DNA of 64,000 nt from positions 186,001 through 250,000 of the forward strand of contig RCAB01000024.1 of NCBI GenBank assembly GCA_003640385.1, read 5' to 3'. Numbering within the stretch: position 1 is the first letter of the stretch; every line of letters starts with the position of its first letter. The translations under genes and the position numbers were made by a program. Positions 11,697 to 23,633 of the stretch are shown piece after piece. This stretch comes from Setaria digitata. Taxonomy: Eukaryota > Nematoda > Chromadorea > Rhabditida > Setariidae. The notes beneath the pieces were generated by a model, which made no database searches, was not told the origin of the DNA, and was given only the letters and a program-made list of their open reading frames with translations.

Positions 11697-12413
11697 AGAC
11701 GACCTTATTCGTAGAATCCGTAGGAATGGTTTATTAAATGCCGAAGAGGTTTTCAACCACTTACTTACAAAAGAAAGTGGGGAAGAGGAATCTTTTGGTG
11801 TATTAGTGCTATTAGTCATTTCTACTGTAGTTCAGATTTTTTACAAGTGGTTTTTTTCCTGCTTCTCATTTGTTATTACTTCTATGCACATTACAGCATT
11901 ATATGATAGGTTAATATTGCGGCGTGGGTTATGTTCTGGTCTGTTTTCCTCATTTAATTTTCTTTCCTTAAGATATTTGCCTCATCATATACCATCCTTT
12001 GAGTTTTTGCTTCTGTATTTTTTTTTATAGAGGATGTTTGCTGCATTCCTCTTGTTCGTAGTTTCTTTTATATTTCCTATTTGTTTAAAATTGTTTCTCC
12101 TTCATCTAGTTCGCTTATCAAGTAACAAGTCCGTTTTAATTGTAAAGTGATTAATTATTGTAAAGTGAAGAACCACACCATCAAGTTTTTGAAAGAATGT
12201 TGAATTGGTTACTTGCATGTTAACTTTTAACCGTGCTAAAATTTAACCAGGAATTCTATGCTACATCGTCAGATCCTCTGGCATTCACTCTATCTTATCT
12301 TTTGTATTGTCACGATTTCGTGGTTTTACATCCATTATCCAGAAGAAAATATCAGCTTTAATGACATTATTCGAGAACGGATTGGGAAAATTCCGGGATG
12401 TACTGGCGGATAG
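11697..12413 (+). CDS. candidate alternative 3' exons of the tyrosine phosphatase
   Basis: Exon 7 of the phosphatase ends with two bases of a codon (AG). Besides the exon at 11496, two further acceptors continue that phase. (1) At 12251 the frame reads RNSMLHRQILWHSLYLIF..., a single strong hydrophobic helix with about 30 polar residues after it, ending at TAG 12411-12413. (2) At 11697 the frame reads RDDLIRRIRRNGLLNAEEVF... to a donor at 11800, in phase with a join to 12251 in another frame (EFYATSSDPLAFTL...), ending at 12361. Option 1 would keep a membrane anchor of different sequence; option 2 would replace it with a more soluble tail. None of these frames starts with a usable ATG in the first segment, so they look like continuations rather than a new gene. 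I recognise no family in either. Confidence 0.4.
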
Positions 12414-13090
12414 GAGTTTGGTTGTTTTTTTTTTTTTATTCTAAGTTAAACGGATATGTGACCTTGATGTGTTTGTTTTGTTTTATATATACATAATTTG
12501 TTTTTTTGTGTTGCCTCATGTACTACAGCACTAACAGTGATGTTTTGAATTCATCATCAGAAATGTCTCTCCCTATAATTTACCAACTTTCCAATTTATT
12601 TTGTATTATATTATTTCCCGTTGTGCATCAATGTTTTAAATTTAATTGAATCATTCCATATCGTTTTTCTCTGCTCAACATCTTTATTCATTTCCCTGCA
12701 TACATGTAATACCTTTTTCTACCTTTGCGTCTCAATAGTAAATGGTTGGATCTCCGTTAGGCGTAGCGTTCCAAATCTTTGCGTAGAAAACCACTGCGTT
12801 TTGCTTAATTTGTAACTGAGTATTGTCATAATTACACGGATGCTCAGTCTGTTTTATTAATATCCGCGCTTGTTCATAATTCCTGATGAAAGCTATCATT
12901 AAATAATAACTGTTTTCACAAATGCTAAAGCCTTCACACCACGTTTACTGGTCATCTGTTTTCCCATAGCGTTGTGTTTCCTTTGCATGTTACTAAGTTG
13001 ATGGATTCCTGTTACAGTTTAACCCATTGTGTCTTAATTTTACAGAAAAGAGGTCGTTTCAAAAATCCATACTGGTATTGATTTGATTTA
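12414..13090. other. intergenic, phosphatase to RAE1
   Basis: About 680 bp of T-rich sequence on the plus strand with no coding exon that I can support. The short frames here are hydrophobic translations of T-rich DNA. It should hold the 3' end of the phosphatase transcripts and the start of RAE1. Confidence 0.5.
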
Positions 13091-15851
13091 ATGTTTGGTA
13101 CCAGTAGTACTTTCGGTTCAAGACCCAATAGCATATTTTCGTCCGGTGCAGCCAGTACAAATCAGAATCCGCTGAATGATATTGAAGTTTGTTGCACCAC
13201 TTTAGATCTTTCTAACATAGGTGGAGTTTACATTGACTTGAGTATCCATAGATGTGTTCTATATTCTAGCAGTGGAAGGAGTTGTGAAGTAGTCAACTTG
13301 GTATTCTGGGATTTTGGGTTTGCAGTTCTTAGTTTTTTGGAATTTTGTTATGAGCAATAGAGAGATTTTTAACTTGAGGATAAGAGTGGCATTCTAACTG
13401 ATTAGGTGGAGAGATTATGCTCATTTCGGTTATTATTTGATAGATGAGTCTAGGAGTGGTTTTTTTTTTTTTAGTTACTTCAAATCTAATTAGATGGTAT
13501 ATTTTTTAGGTACCATCACCACCTGATGACACAGTTGAAGCACTGAAATTTAATCCCCAAATTTCCGGTCAGCCTGTTTTGCTCGTTTCCGGTAGCTGGG
13601 ATTCGGTGATCCGTGTATGGCAGATCAATGAGAGCGGTCAGTGTGAAGCGAAGGCTCAGCAGAATGTTGGGGGTCCAGTTTTAGATCTTGATTGGCTTGA
13701 TGTGAGTTTTTTATCATTTTATTCTACAGGCATTTCAGCGCCTCTGTGACTTATTTTTTGCAGCTGTGATGGAAATATTAAAGTATAAGTTTGAAATGGC
13801 ATAAAATTAATTGGATTGGTCATAGATATATGTTGTTATAGACCATTTAGATATGGCTTGCTTATGCATTAAAAATACTTCTCTAATTCTAGGATGGCAC
13901 CAAAGTGTTCATTGCAAGCGCAGACAAACAAGTACGGGTTTGGGATCTCGCTTCAAATCAGATGGCCGTTATGGGGACGGTATTTTTCCCTTCTTTCCTG
14001 CTTCGCAACATTTTTCACGGTTGTGATTAGTAGCATTGTAATATTGGAGCTGTATTACTTATTAATTCTGTTTAATTTTCAGCATGATGAGCCTGTGAGG
14101 AAGTGTCATTGGATCAAAGCTCCTAATTATAGCTGTTTAATGACTGGGTCATGGGACAAAACTTTGCGGTGAGTATCGTCGTTTTGAAAGTTATTTTCAT
14201 TCGTTTCTCGATAGAATTCCCGTATATTAATTTATCACGGAAGAAATCGTTCGACATATTTAATGTTGACCCATGTTTATATATTTCTTTACTTTCTGTT
14301 TGTTCACATTATCGTTTAGATATAGACCTTGTTGTCATAATTTAGGAAATTTTTCCTTCAGCAAAAATCTCTTTTTATTGCAGATTTTGGGACATGCGGC
14401 AATTGCCGTCGCAAACATCTTTAGCAACAGTGCAACTTGCAGAACGTGTTTATTGTAGCGATGTGTTATTCCCTATGGGCGTTGTTGGTCTTGCGAATCG
14501 GCGTATGAAGGTTAGCATTCACCACTCCTGTAATTATATATAGGAGGTGAAGTAAGTATGGAAAGGTTTTGTTTTATAATGAATAGGTGATTGGTCAGTA
14601 AAAATCTTATATTTCATGAACTGTTGCAGATTTACAGACTGGACAATGAACCATCCGAAGTAAAAGATATTGAAACTCCGTTGAAGTATCAGGTGGGTTG
14701 GAATGCATATCTCCTATAAAGATATAGCAATATATATCCTATAAGTTGGACGTAATTCTTGTTCCAGAGTCGATGTGCTTCAATTTTTAAAGACAAAGCA
14801 AATGGACTTCCCACTGGATATGCACTTGGATCTATTGAAGGTCGAGTTGCAATACAGTACGTAGAAGCAGCTAATCCTAAAGACAACTTCACTTTTAAAT
14901 GTCATCGCTCGCCAGAGCTAATCAACGGATTCCAAGAAATTTACGCTGTAATCACTACTCTGATTCGTCATTTTCATAATGAATTGAGAAATTGAATTGA
15001 GTTTGCTCTTTTTATTCTCTTTTTCTCTTGGTGTTTTAAAGCTTCATTGGCATTATATTTTATGATGTTTTCTCCACTGTTAGTCGTTAAAAAATGTGGG
15101 ATCAAGCGTAGTGACGTAGTTGGTCGTCCTGGATATCGTTTTGCAGCATAGGCTGACTGTGTACTTTACCTTACTTTAAAAAGTTTTCAACTGCAAATAC
15201 GGATAATCCTTAACGTAATGAAAATTAATGAGTGGGTTCCAGAAAATGTTAGTTTTCTAAAAAAATAATTTTTTCAAGTTGATGTATAAATATTTCAGAA
15301 TTATCGTTTCAGTAGAATTCCTTTAGGTAAATGATATTGCATTTCATCCAAATTATGGAACACTAGCAACTGTTGGTTCTGATGGTCGAATTTCATTTTG
15401 GGACAAAGACGCACGAACAAAATTGAAGACGTCGGATCCATTGCCAGCACCTGTTACGCGTTGTGTTATACATCCATCAGGACAAATGATGGCTTATGCT
15501 ACTGGTTACGATTGGAGTAAGGTATGATTATTTTTCAAAAAGCCGATTCTTTTGTGTTCTTAAATTTGTGACATTGCTGTTCCTTAATAGCGTAACTGTA
15601 AATAAAATTGAATTCTAAATGAATTCTCCAAAATGAAATATATTGACAGTTGATATTCAAAATAAAGGAAATCATTCAGTAATAATGTGCTTGATAACAA
15701 TCCTAATCATTAGATTACCATTATTACTTCTACTGGTATCTTAAAATAACTATTTCTTAAGGGTCATGAAGGATATAATCCGCAGGCTGCTGGAAGTAAA
15801 ATCTTTTTACACGCATGTGATGAAGACATGAAGCCCAAGCAAAAGAAGTAA
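13091..15851 (+). CDS. RAE1: RAE1 mRNA export factor (WD40)
   Basis: Nine exons: 13091-13186, 13510-13701, 13893-13979, 14083-14168, 14384-14510, 14630-14692, 14768-14947, 15327-15521 and 15762-15851. They join in phase to 371 residues (human 368). The protein opens [11 protein letters not shown] and [10 protein letters not shown] blades include [26 protein letters not shown] and [16 protein letters not shown]. Highly conserved family stretches are [27 protein letters not shown] and [22 protein letters not shown]1/Gle2 is a seven-blade propeller that binds the GLEBS motif of NUP98 at the nuclear pore and acts in mRNA export and spindle assembly. All introns have GT-AG ends. The end KPKQKK matches the family's basic C-terminus, so the model appears complete. 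Confidence 0.95.
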
Positions 15852-16531
15852 TATGTTAGGATCATAATCGGAATACAAGTTTTTTCTACTTATACGCAAA
15901 TGGGACGATTATTTACAGTTTTTTAGACGAAGATCCTTTTATTCTTTATCAACTGTAATATGAAATTTGAGCTGTTTATAAAATTGTTTTAAGAACATTT
16001 TGGGAATTGTTAATTGAAATAAAATTGGTATAGTTAAGTAACATTTTGAATTGATTTTATTTGTCTTAGAAGGAATTGAGCTGCTATTTTGATAATTTTA
16101 ATACGAGTGCAATATACTTTCATTCTCATAAGTACGAATATTATTGATCTCTCTTCAATCATTCTGTTAAAAATTTTTCTGATTTTGAATATAGTTTGAG
16201 AAAAAGCATGGATGCAGATGTGTTGGGCAAAGTGATAATTCAGGAAGATTTTTGGATCTTGCGAACAATTTCTTAACATTATATAATTCAAGATTCCGTT
16301 AGTTGCATCAAGATTTGTTTTATCTTTAGCTGCTGAAGATTATTTAGAAAGTTTAACTATAGCCCACAAAAAATTGTTTTCGAGCTTTTTCAAGTACTCC
16401 GGTTCATGTTACATTTAATGGACTTCAGAACTTAAATACAGAGAACAAAATTGCCGAGTTTTCATTTATCGGAAAATAGCGAAGAGGGCGGTTACGCCAG
16501 TAGAGGTTGAAGAATCCTTAATTTATGAATA

Positions 16532-19500
16532 CTATTTAGGTACCTCACATTGTAATAGTCGTACTATTGATGGATCACATTTAGCACCATCGATAAATTC
16601 TTTCACGCTCAATTTATCATCATGATTTCTGTCCATTTTCTGGAAAATTTTGTCGGTACGCCGTTCTGGTGTTGACTCATCTTCCGAAAGCTCCATTACC
16701 GCGCCTACCATCTTATAAATTGCCTGTAATTGAGCTGTTTCAGCTTGGAAATATTTATTTTTTTGTTTTTAGAGAAAAATATCTAGAATTACCAGGTTCT
16801 AATTTCTATTCTTGACTATGCTTAGATATATAATCACAAAATAGTTTTACACTATATGAGTCCTTGTTGTCGGTTTTCTTTACCATCTATTCATAGATTT
16901 CTCAATTTTAAGATTTTTATTTCATTTGATTATTTTAAATACTTCCTGGAATAGTTCGAGGGAACGGTAGATCTTTAATTTTCTGCCATTTCTTAGTTTT
17001 GCTGTACAATTACAAAGAACCAACGAATGCATCAAGAAATTGAAAATTAATAGATAGTTACGGGATGTGAGGGCTAATTTGTGAGCATCGAATTAGCGAT
17101 GATGAATTGAATTCATTGCAGAGAAGTCGCATCAAATCTGACACTATTAGCTTTGTCCGTAAATTTCTCTGCTTCTGCTGATCCGTGCTATGTCGATGTA
17201 TTGAATCATCAAAAATTTTCTTACTCTTGAAATGATCCAAACAATTTTTGAGCTGTGTCAAAAATTATCAAAATCTCCTCAAACGACGATTTGATCTTAA
17301 TCGATTCGAGATATTAACTTCCAGAATTTTCCAAACTATCTATAGTTGTAACTGTGAATATTATAAATCCAAACCATAATTACTTTCATGCAAAAGGGAT
17401 ATTCAAAGTCAAGGAGGCCTGAAACTAATGTCTGTTTGACTTTCATCCTATATATTTACATAGCAAAATGGCTCAAGAATGGAGTAGTGGTAACTAAGAA
17501 GCTGAGAACTATTTATTAAGGCAAACATTGTCGTTTGAATGGGAGCTAACTTTCAGCTTTCCCACCTTCTTTCTGGTCTCCTCCAGATGCTTTCTCCTAT
17601 ACTGTAAGAAAAAGGAAAATATAAACAGTTTTGGAAGATTAAAACCACATACATACAAAGTTAAAAATTGTATCCCTGGGATCAGTCACTTTATTATGCT
17701 GAGAATTGAATAACGATATATTTATTTATTCCATATATCATCTGTTATCATATTATTGCTCTTCAGCCTTTATTTCGTTGATTACCGACTTAAGTTAGAA
17801 CAGTATAAAGGGTAAATTAATTTAGTTTCTAGTTAAAAAACATATGAGTTTATAGAATTTTTCAAAAACATTCCATAACTCTCCTTTCCAAGGAATAGAG
17901 TGTGGCACTTTCAGAGTACTTAAAGGAATGAAAAAATTGTTGAAAGGTGGAATAAGAGTGTCTGAGTGTCAATCGAACGGGGACTACCATTTTTTGACAT
18001 ATATATCATCGATCCTGGAATTTTTCTTGAGATCTCCCCCAGAAGAGAATCTTCCATCTCCTAATTATTTTCAGGGAGATTTGGTCCTCTTCCTGAACGG
18101 CTCCTCTGTCATTGTGCTTAAGCTCTGTTTTTGCCATTCAAGTTGTTATTTGCCTTACCATATCACCATCAGAAATTGTCTGTTATTCTGGCTTTAAATA
18201 GCATCTTTGCTTGATAACTTCTCCCATAAGCTTTTCTTATTTCATTTGATATTTGAAAAGGCCTCATCGAATAGTTTTATTAAGACACTGCTAATTACAC
18301 TGAATTTTTAACATCAATCGCTAGATACATATGGGATTTCTCAGAACTATTTATCTAAATCAAAATTATTGGATAAAAAAAGATTGGATATGGTATTAAT
18401 AGACTTGAAGATGTGAAAATTAGATTTTTGAAGTGCCTTTAATTTGAATTTGCTTTAAAAATGTTTGAAAAGACGGTTTATGGTAGGAAATTGAATTAGT
18501 GCAATTTTAAAGCTAAAAACTATCGCTGAAAAACTGGTTAATACAATAATATAGGTAACTAGCAGAATTAGGAAGATTTCTAATAATGTTGAATGTTTCT
18601 TGAGTGCAAAAAATTTGCAAATGTTTTAATATATTTTTTTGCATAATAAATCAGATATTCATTTATCAGGTCGTTTTCCAGAAAGTAATGGATCTCGAAA
18701 ATTTTCCCTAAAGTTTAGACGTTATTGTATGCATGAGTATATGTGGAAGCGTGGAGAAAATTATCAGAAAAGTGAAATATAAAGATTTTATTACAGAGAC
18801 CTGAAATGAAAGCTGTTGTAATTTTTGTGTTGAAAATGCCGTTTAGCATTAAGTATTTTCGTAATCAAAGAAGTATACTTTTTATAAAACATAATGAACT
18901 TGCATAATTAATTGCGATTATTGTTAAGGACACTGTGGGTCACGTTAATATTTGAATTAAAGGGATAAAAATACGAGTTTTTTTCCAATATATACCGACT
19001 CATTTTCTAAAAATAAAAAGAAAAAATGCGAAAAATAAAGTGAACAAGATTGAAGTAAAACTAAAGTTGAAGGAAGATAAGATTGAATGTCAAGGGCAAA
19101 ATAAATCTTCAGCATAAATCTTTTTAAAAAGAAAGGAAAATTAATAGTGTTTTCCAGACCTCTTTTTAATATTTGGTTGTGAATGTTCTTTCAAGCCTCT
19201 TTGTCTCGCTCAAACAGAATTACTGCAACTTGCTAAATTCTATATTTTGAAAACTTCGACGTCTCCTGCATAACAACTAATTGCCTCATTAGTCGTCAGT
19301 TCTTTTTAAATGAAGTTAATCTTATTTTCTGCGCAGTTAAGTTTAGAGAAATTAAGTTTTGCAATTTTAATTTGAATAAAATAAGTTGGACATAACAATG
19401 AAATAACCCTTATTCACTGGACTTTGACTAGCCAAATAAAAAATGCATGCCATGCTCACTCAAAAAAAAAAAAAAAAAAAGAAGAAACTGATGGGACTAT

Positions 19501-21085
19501 AAAGGAGGAATATCTAGCATTGTAAGATTCAGAAAATTTCTCAAAATCGCCTGCTCAAAATACTTCTTTGATTTCTAAAGAGCTTTCCATTTCCATGAGG
19601 CTTCAAGTTAGATCGGGCAGAAAGAACAGAGTTCCTGCGCTGTCTTTATTGATTTAGTGTGGGGCGAGGAATTTAATTTCATCACGAAAAGAAACAATTA
19701 CAATAAATTAGACCAAAAGACCAAGTTCATTGTTTATACTACTACTGAAGCCCTCAGAAATATCGCTTCTGATGTGTTCGAACTTCCCTCTTAATTTTTT
19801 CTTCTGATGACCCCAGACGCCAGCAGATAAGTAACTAACAACTAAATTATTTCTTATTTTTGGTTTTGTAATGGAAATGTTCAGGGAGGGACTAATTATG
19901 AGAATTTTCAGCTTTGACTGCCTGAGAAGAAATTTATTCGGGAAGTAGCACACAGCTATGAGAAGAAAATGAGAAAATAATAGTGAACGCTCACGCTGAA
20001 AATGTCTGGAAATTAATGAAATAACATCGAAGGATCGATAGCAAGCTTCTTTCTGGTAATTCCATGAAAATATGTAAAAAGTAGCATTATCGAAGTGCAT
20101 CCGAGCAATGCATTACTCTTAATAACATCAAATTGCACAACTATCCACTTCACCTTGAAATTGAAATATTTTGACTAAGCCAAATTCATAAAAAAAAATT
20201 AAACCATCTAACAAGCTGACGAGAAATGAATGATAATAACTGAATTTTCCTCAAGTTTCCCCTTGGTCAAAGGATATTTGTGCTGAGACCGTTCTTTCTT
20301 AGTCATTTCTTTAAGTACATCAAAAAATTTGACCTCTGCTTAGAACACATCAGGAAACAGTGAAAATTTAGTGCATGTATGATAAGTTCCAGAAGATACA
20401 AACATTTGATTAGTTTCTGACTTGACAAGTTCGATTAACTAACCAAATCAAGGCGACTCATTAATTTAGTTTATTGCAGTTGTGCTATTTGAAGTCCAAT
20501 CATGACAGGAGTCATAAGGACAAAAAAGTAAAATGGACTCCAATGCTGGGATGATGAATAAAATTAGAAATGCCGTGGCTTCCGTCAAATTTTTCATTAA
20601 TCACTCTTTTGGCAATTGAAAGTTAATTCTTAAATTGAAACTGAGTTTCCATCTATTAGGACTCAAATTTTCGAAGATATTATACAGAAACTAAAAATAA
20701 AGCTAACCGTAACAATCTCGAGCATTTCATCCCTCGTAATAAATCCATCACCATCCAAATCATACATATTAAACGCCCAGCGTAGCTTTTGCTCCAATTT
20801 CCCTCGGCTTGTCACTGATAACGCACACAGAAATTCTCGGAAATCAATGGTATTATCCCTATTAACGTCAAATGTCCGAAATATGTGCTCCGCAAATCTG
20901 CTAGCATCACCATACGGAAAGAAATTTGAATAAATTACTTTGAATTCATTGATGGTCAGATGACCGGATGGACAATCCTTGAGGAAACCTCGGTACCACT
21001 CCTGAATTTCCGTTTCACTAAAGTCCGTTTGTTGCATTAAATCATTTAGATCATCTGGCTTGAGCTTACTACTTTTCTTTCCCAT
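16532..21085 (-). CDS. ncs-2: neuronal calcium sensor, hippocalcin/neurocalcin type
   Basis: Two coding exons, 20708-21085 and 16532-16723, are separated by an intron of about 4 kb and give 189 residues. The start MGKKSS is an N-myristoylation signal. EF1 is degenerate ([12 protein letters not shown], with Cys-Pro), as in all NCS proteins. EF2 ([12 protein letters not shown]), EF3 ([12 protein letters not shown]) and EF4 ([12 protein letters not shown]) keep their calcium ligands. The end, [12 protein letters not shown], matches hippocalcin/NCALD (human [10 protein letters not shown]). These proteins are calcium-myristoyl switches that move to membranes in neurons. An acceptor-like TTGTTGCAG lies just 5' of the ATG, so a leader exon or trans-splicing is likely. 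A paralogous gene lies upstream on the same strand. The symbol follows C. elegans usage and is a best guess. Confidence 0.92.
16724..20707 (-). other. long intron of the hippocalcin-type gene
   Basis: This 4-kb intron splits the calcium sensor between EF3 and the last exon (GT donor after EMLEIVT, CAG acceptor before AIYKMV). It is AT-rich throughout. Open frames of 60-130 codons on either strand have no family match and low-complexity hydrophobic composition, so I do not treat them as genes. A poly(A) tract lies at about 19461-19480. Confidence 0.8.
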
Positions 21086-23633
21086 TTTTCGTCTGCAACA
21101 AAAATTTAGGATCTCGTGAATTCTACTGAAGATAGCAGTTGATGGAATGTAATCCCCAAACTGAAAGTCAAAAAAAGAAATTTCATCAGAATTGCAGACC
21201 AAGTAGGAGAAATAGCACCGTGACTTGGTAGACGGAATGATCAAATTCACAGGTGAAAAGGGAGAAAAGGCTTAAGTGATCAACAGAAGTTGGAAGGAAG
21301 CAAAAGACAGTGATACATTCTGCCTTTCGTCTGGAACTTAGTTGGAAAGTGAACTGAGTGACCCTGACAGCTACAGAAATAGCCTGTCCTTCTGCAGAAG
21401 ATGGGGATCCGGATTTTGATCTAGAGAGTGAGTTAATTATCATAAAACCAGCATGATGCTGCTCACTCACAACCACCAGCACAACACTGATGGAAGCAGT
21501 GGCAGCTGTAGCACAGCAGCTGCACCTAGAGAAACTTACGGACAATAGACTGCACGTGCACCCAACACTATCTGCAGCAACAGTACCTCAGTCTACGGAG
21601 AGATGAGGTGGTGTTTCGAGTAGCTCTCGTCAGCTCCAGCTGAGGTCACATAAGCTGGAAACGCTGTCCACAGTTTCACAGCTTCTGTTTGAATCACTGA
21701 AGAAAAACCAACAAAGTGACGGATGTGACACTTCTCACTCCTCCGTGCTGTCTAGAAGTACTGTTAGAACCCCCATTACTCAATAGTACAGGGATACGGG
21801 CTCTCTCTGAAAGGACACACGTCCCAAGTATCCTCTTCTTCACTCAATATTAACTGTTTATTGTCTGGGCAATCTACTGTTAACATAACGACGCGAACGG
21901 AACGAAGATTCATCTTCCTACCAAACGTTCAAGCTAATTCTACGACAAACTGTTCCGTCAGCTGCAAATCTCGGGAATGTTCATCAGTTTGCAATCGGAT
22001 CCAAACTTTCATCTCATCTCCCTTCTCAGGGTCTTCTCAGAAATCTCAAATTATGTTACCCTAACAAGACATCAACTCTGTCAAACAAGAAGTGTCACTA
22101 TTCTGTAGTTTTGTTTCAAATAAGGGAAAGAAAGCAATCAGATTTGCAGGGAGGTTATTTGATGCCGGTGGGAAAGGAAACGATCTAATCGATGATTAGA
22201 ATTTGCATGTAAGCGTGACAAGTACAGACTGTGCATTTTGTATATGCCTGATGACATTGGATAATCAACTTCTCTCCTCCAAGCAAGGTGAAGTGATCGA
22301 GAATGACAGTCATCGAGTTAAGCACCACTGAATTCCCCAAACGCCCCCTTCCTATCTAGCAGCTGGCAAAACATAACAAACTTCATTTCCTTGTAATTTG
22401 TTATCGTCTAAATACAATAATCACTCAAATGCAGGTTTTATCTTCTGTAAATATCAGTCATCACAACAACTCTTTCTTTTAAGCCTTCACATTTCTGGCT
22501 TAAAGCAAGAGTTCAAATATTATCATTAACAATTTCCACTGCCAACATGTCATGAAATGGAGCCTGCAATATCCAAGGGTAGCACTACATGCCGGCAAAT
22601 CATTCAGCAACACAAATTAAAGTAAATCTCTTTAGTTCTTTATAATGTACAAATCTATTTTTCAGGAAACTAGATTGGGAACTAATTACAACATTTCAAG
22701 ACTATATTTTCGCAAATTATTATACTTATGTGTATTAACTGTGGAACATTTGATCACAAAACTTTAAACTTGGAACAAGAACTGAAAAGAAATCTATTTC
22801 ATGAGACGGAAACAACGACCTCACAACTTGAATGATTAAATTATTGAGGTTTCATTTTCTAAAGCCAATGATTATACTATAGCACTACTGACAGGCAAAA
22901 AAGCACGCAGAGGTCGAGAAGGAGAGCCCACCGGTAGTATAAGTTGACTCAAACATCGAAACATTATCACCACCATCATTACGTAACAGTAACATACAAA
23001 AATTCAAATCAGAAAAGTCTGAAAGGATTGCTCATAGAATAAGACACAAGACATTTTGTACAGAAGCTAATTGTTCTTAACCAAGATTTCAGTACCACGA
23101 TACGGCATCCCTGGAAAAAAAAAATCGACTCTAATCATGTAGATTTTCCTTTGCTTTAATAAGCAGTCCTCTTCGACAATTTTCAAAGAACATGAGCTAC
23201 AAATACGAACATTCAGTGACCAGTGCACACTCGTAGGAAATTTCAAAAATAAAAAAAAAAAAAAAAAAAAGAAAAATGGGAGAATTACAAAATAAATACT
23301 TCAAAAATGCATATCACTTCTTACAATGTATAAAAGTATTTAACTTAGAAATTATGATAATGCGATAATAGTGAATATATAAAGTCAGGAAATTATTTCT
23401 ATAAACGAACAAAAGCGACACAAACACACAACATACAGACCTTGAAATAAAGATGGAATGATCACAGGTAGCAGTACTGACTGTTGCAAATATACTAAAT
23501 AACATCGTTTCCACCAAATTCCAACAAGTAATAATGCCAACGAATTTTTTCTTCACAACTATTCGTTCGGCAAAAAATCTCGATGATTGATATATTGTGA
23601 GTATTTTATTATTCACTGCCCAAACCCAACATC
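21086..23633. other. intergenic between the two calcium sensor genes
   Basis: About 2.5 kb between the start of the hippocalcin-type gene and the end of its upstream paralogue. The first 700 bp (to about 21800) are relatively GC-rich, contain an E-box palindrome TGCACGTGCA at 21550-21559, and are the natural place for the downstream gene's promoter. The rest is AT-rich with a poly(A) run near 23250. No coding exon is supported. Confidence 0.5.

Noticed and set aside
17928..20100. Open frames of 89 and 130 codons in opposite directions
   Set aside because: They lie in the long intron of the hippocalcin-type gene, have random hydrophobic composition and resemble no family.
21186..21545. 119-codon minus-strand frame with Ser/Cys/Val-rich start
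   Set aside because: It overlaps the likely promoter of the calcium sensor gene. The composition follows the local GC content, and no domain was seen.
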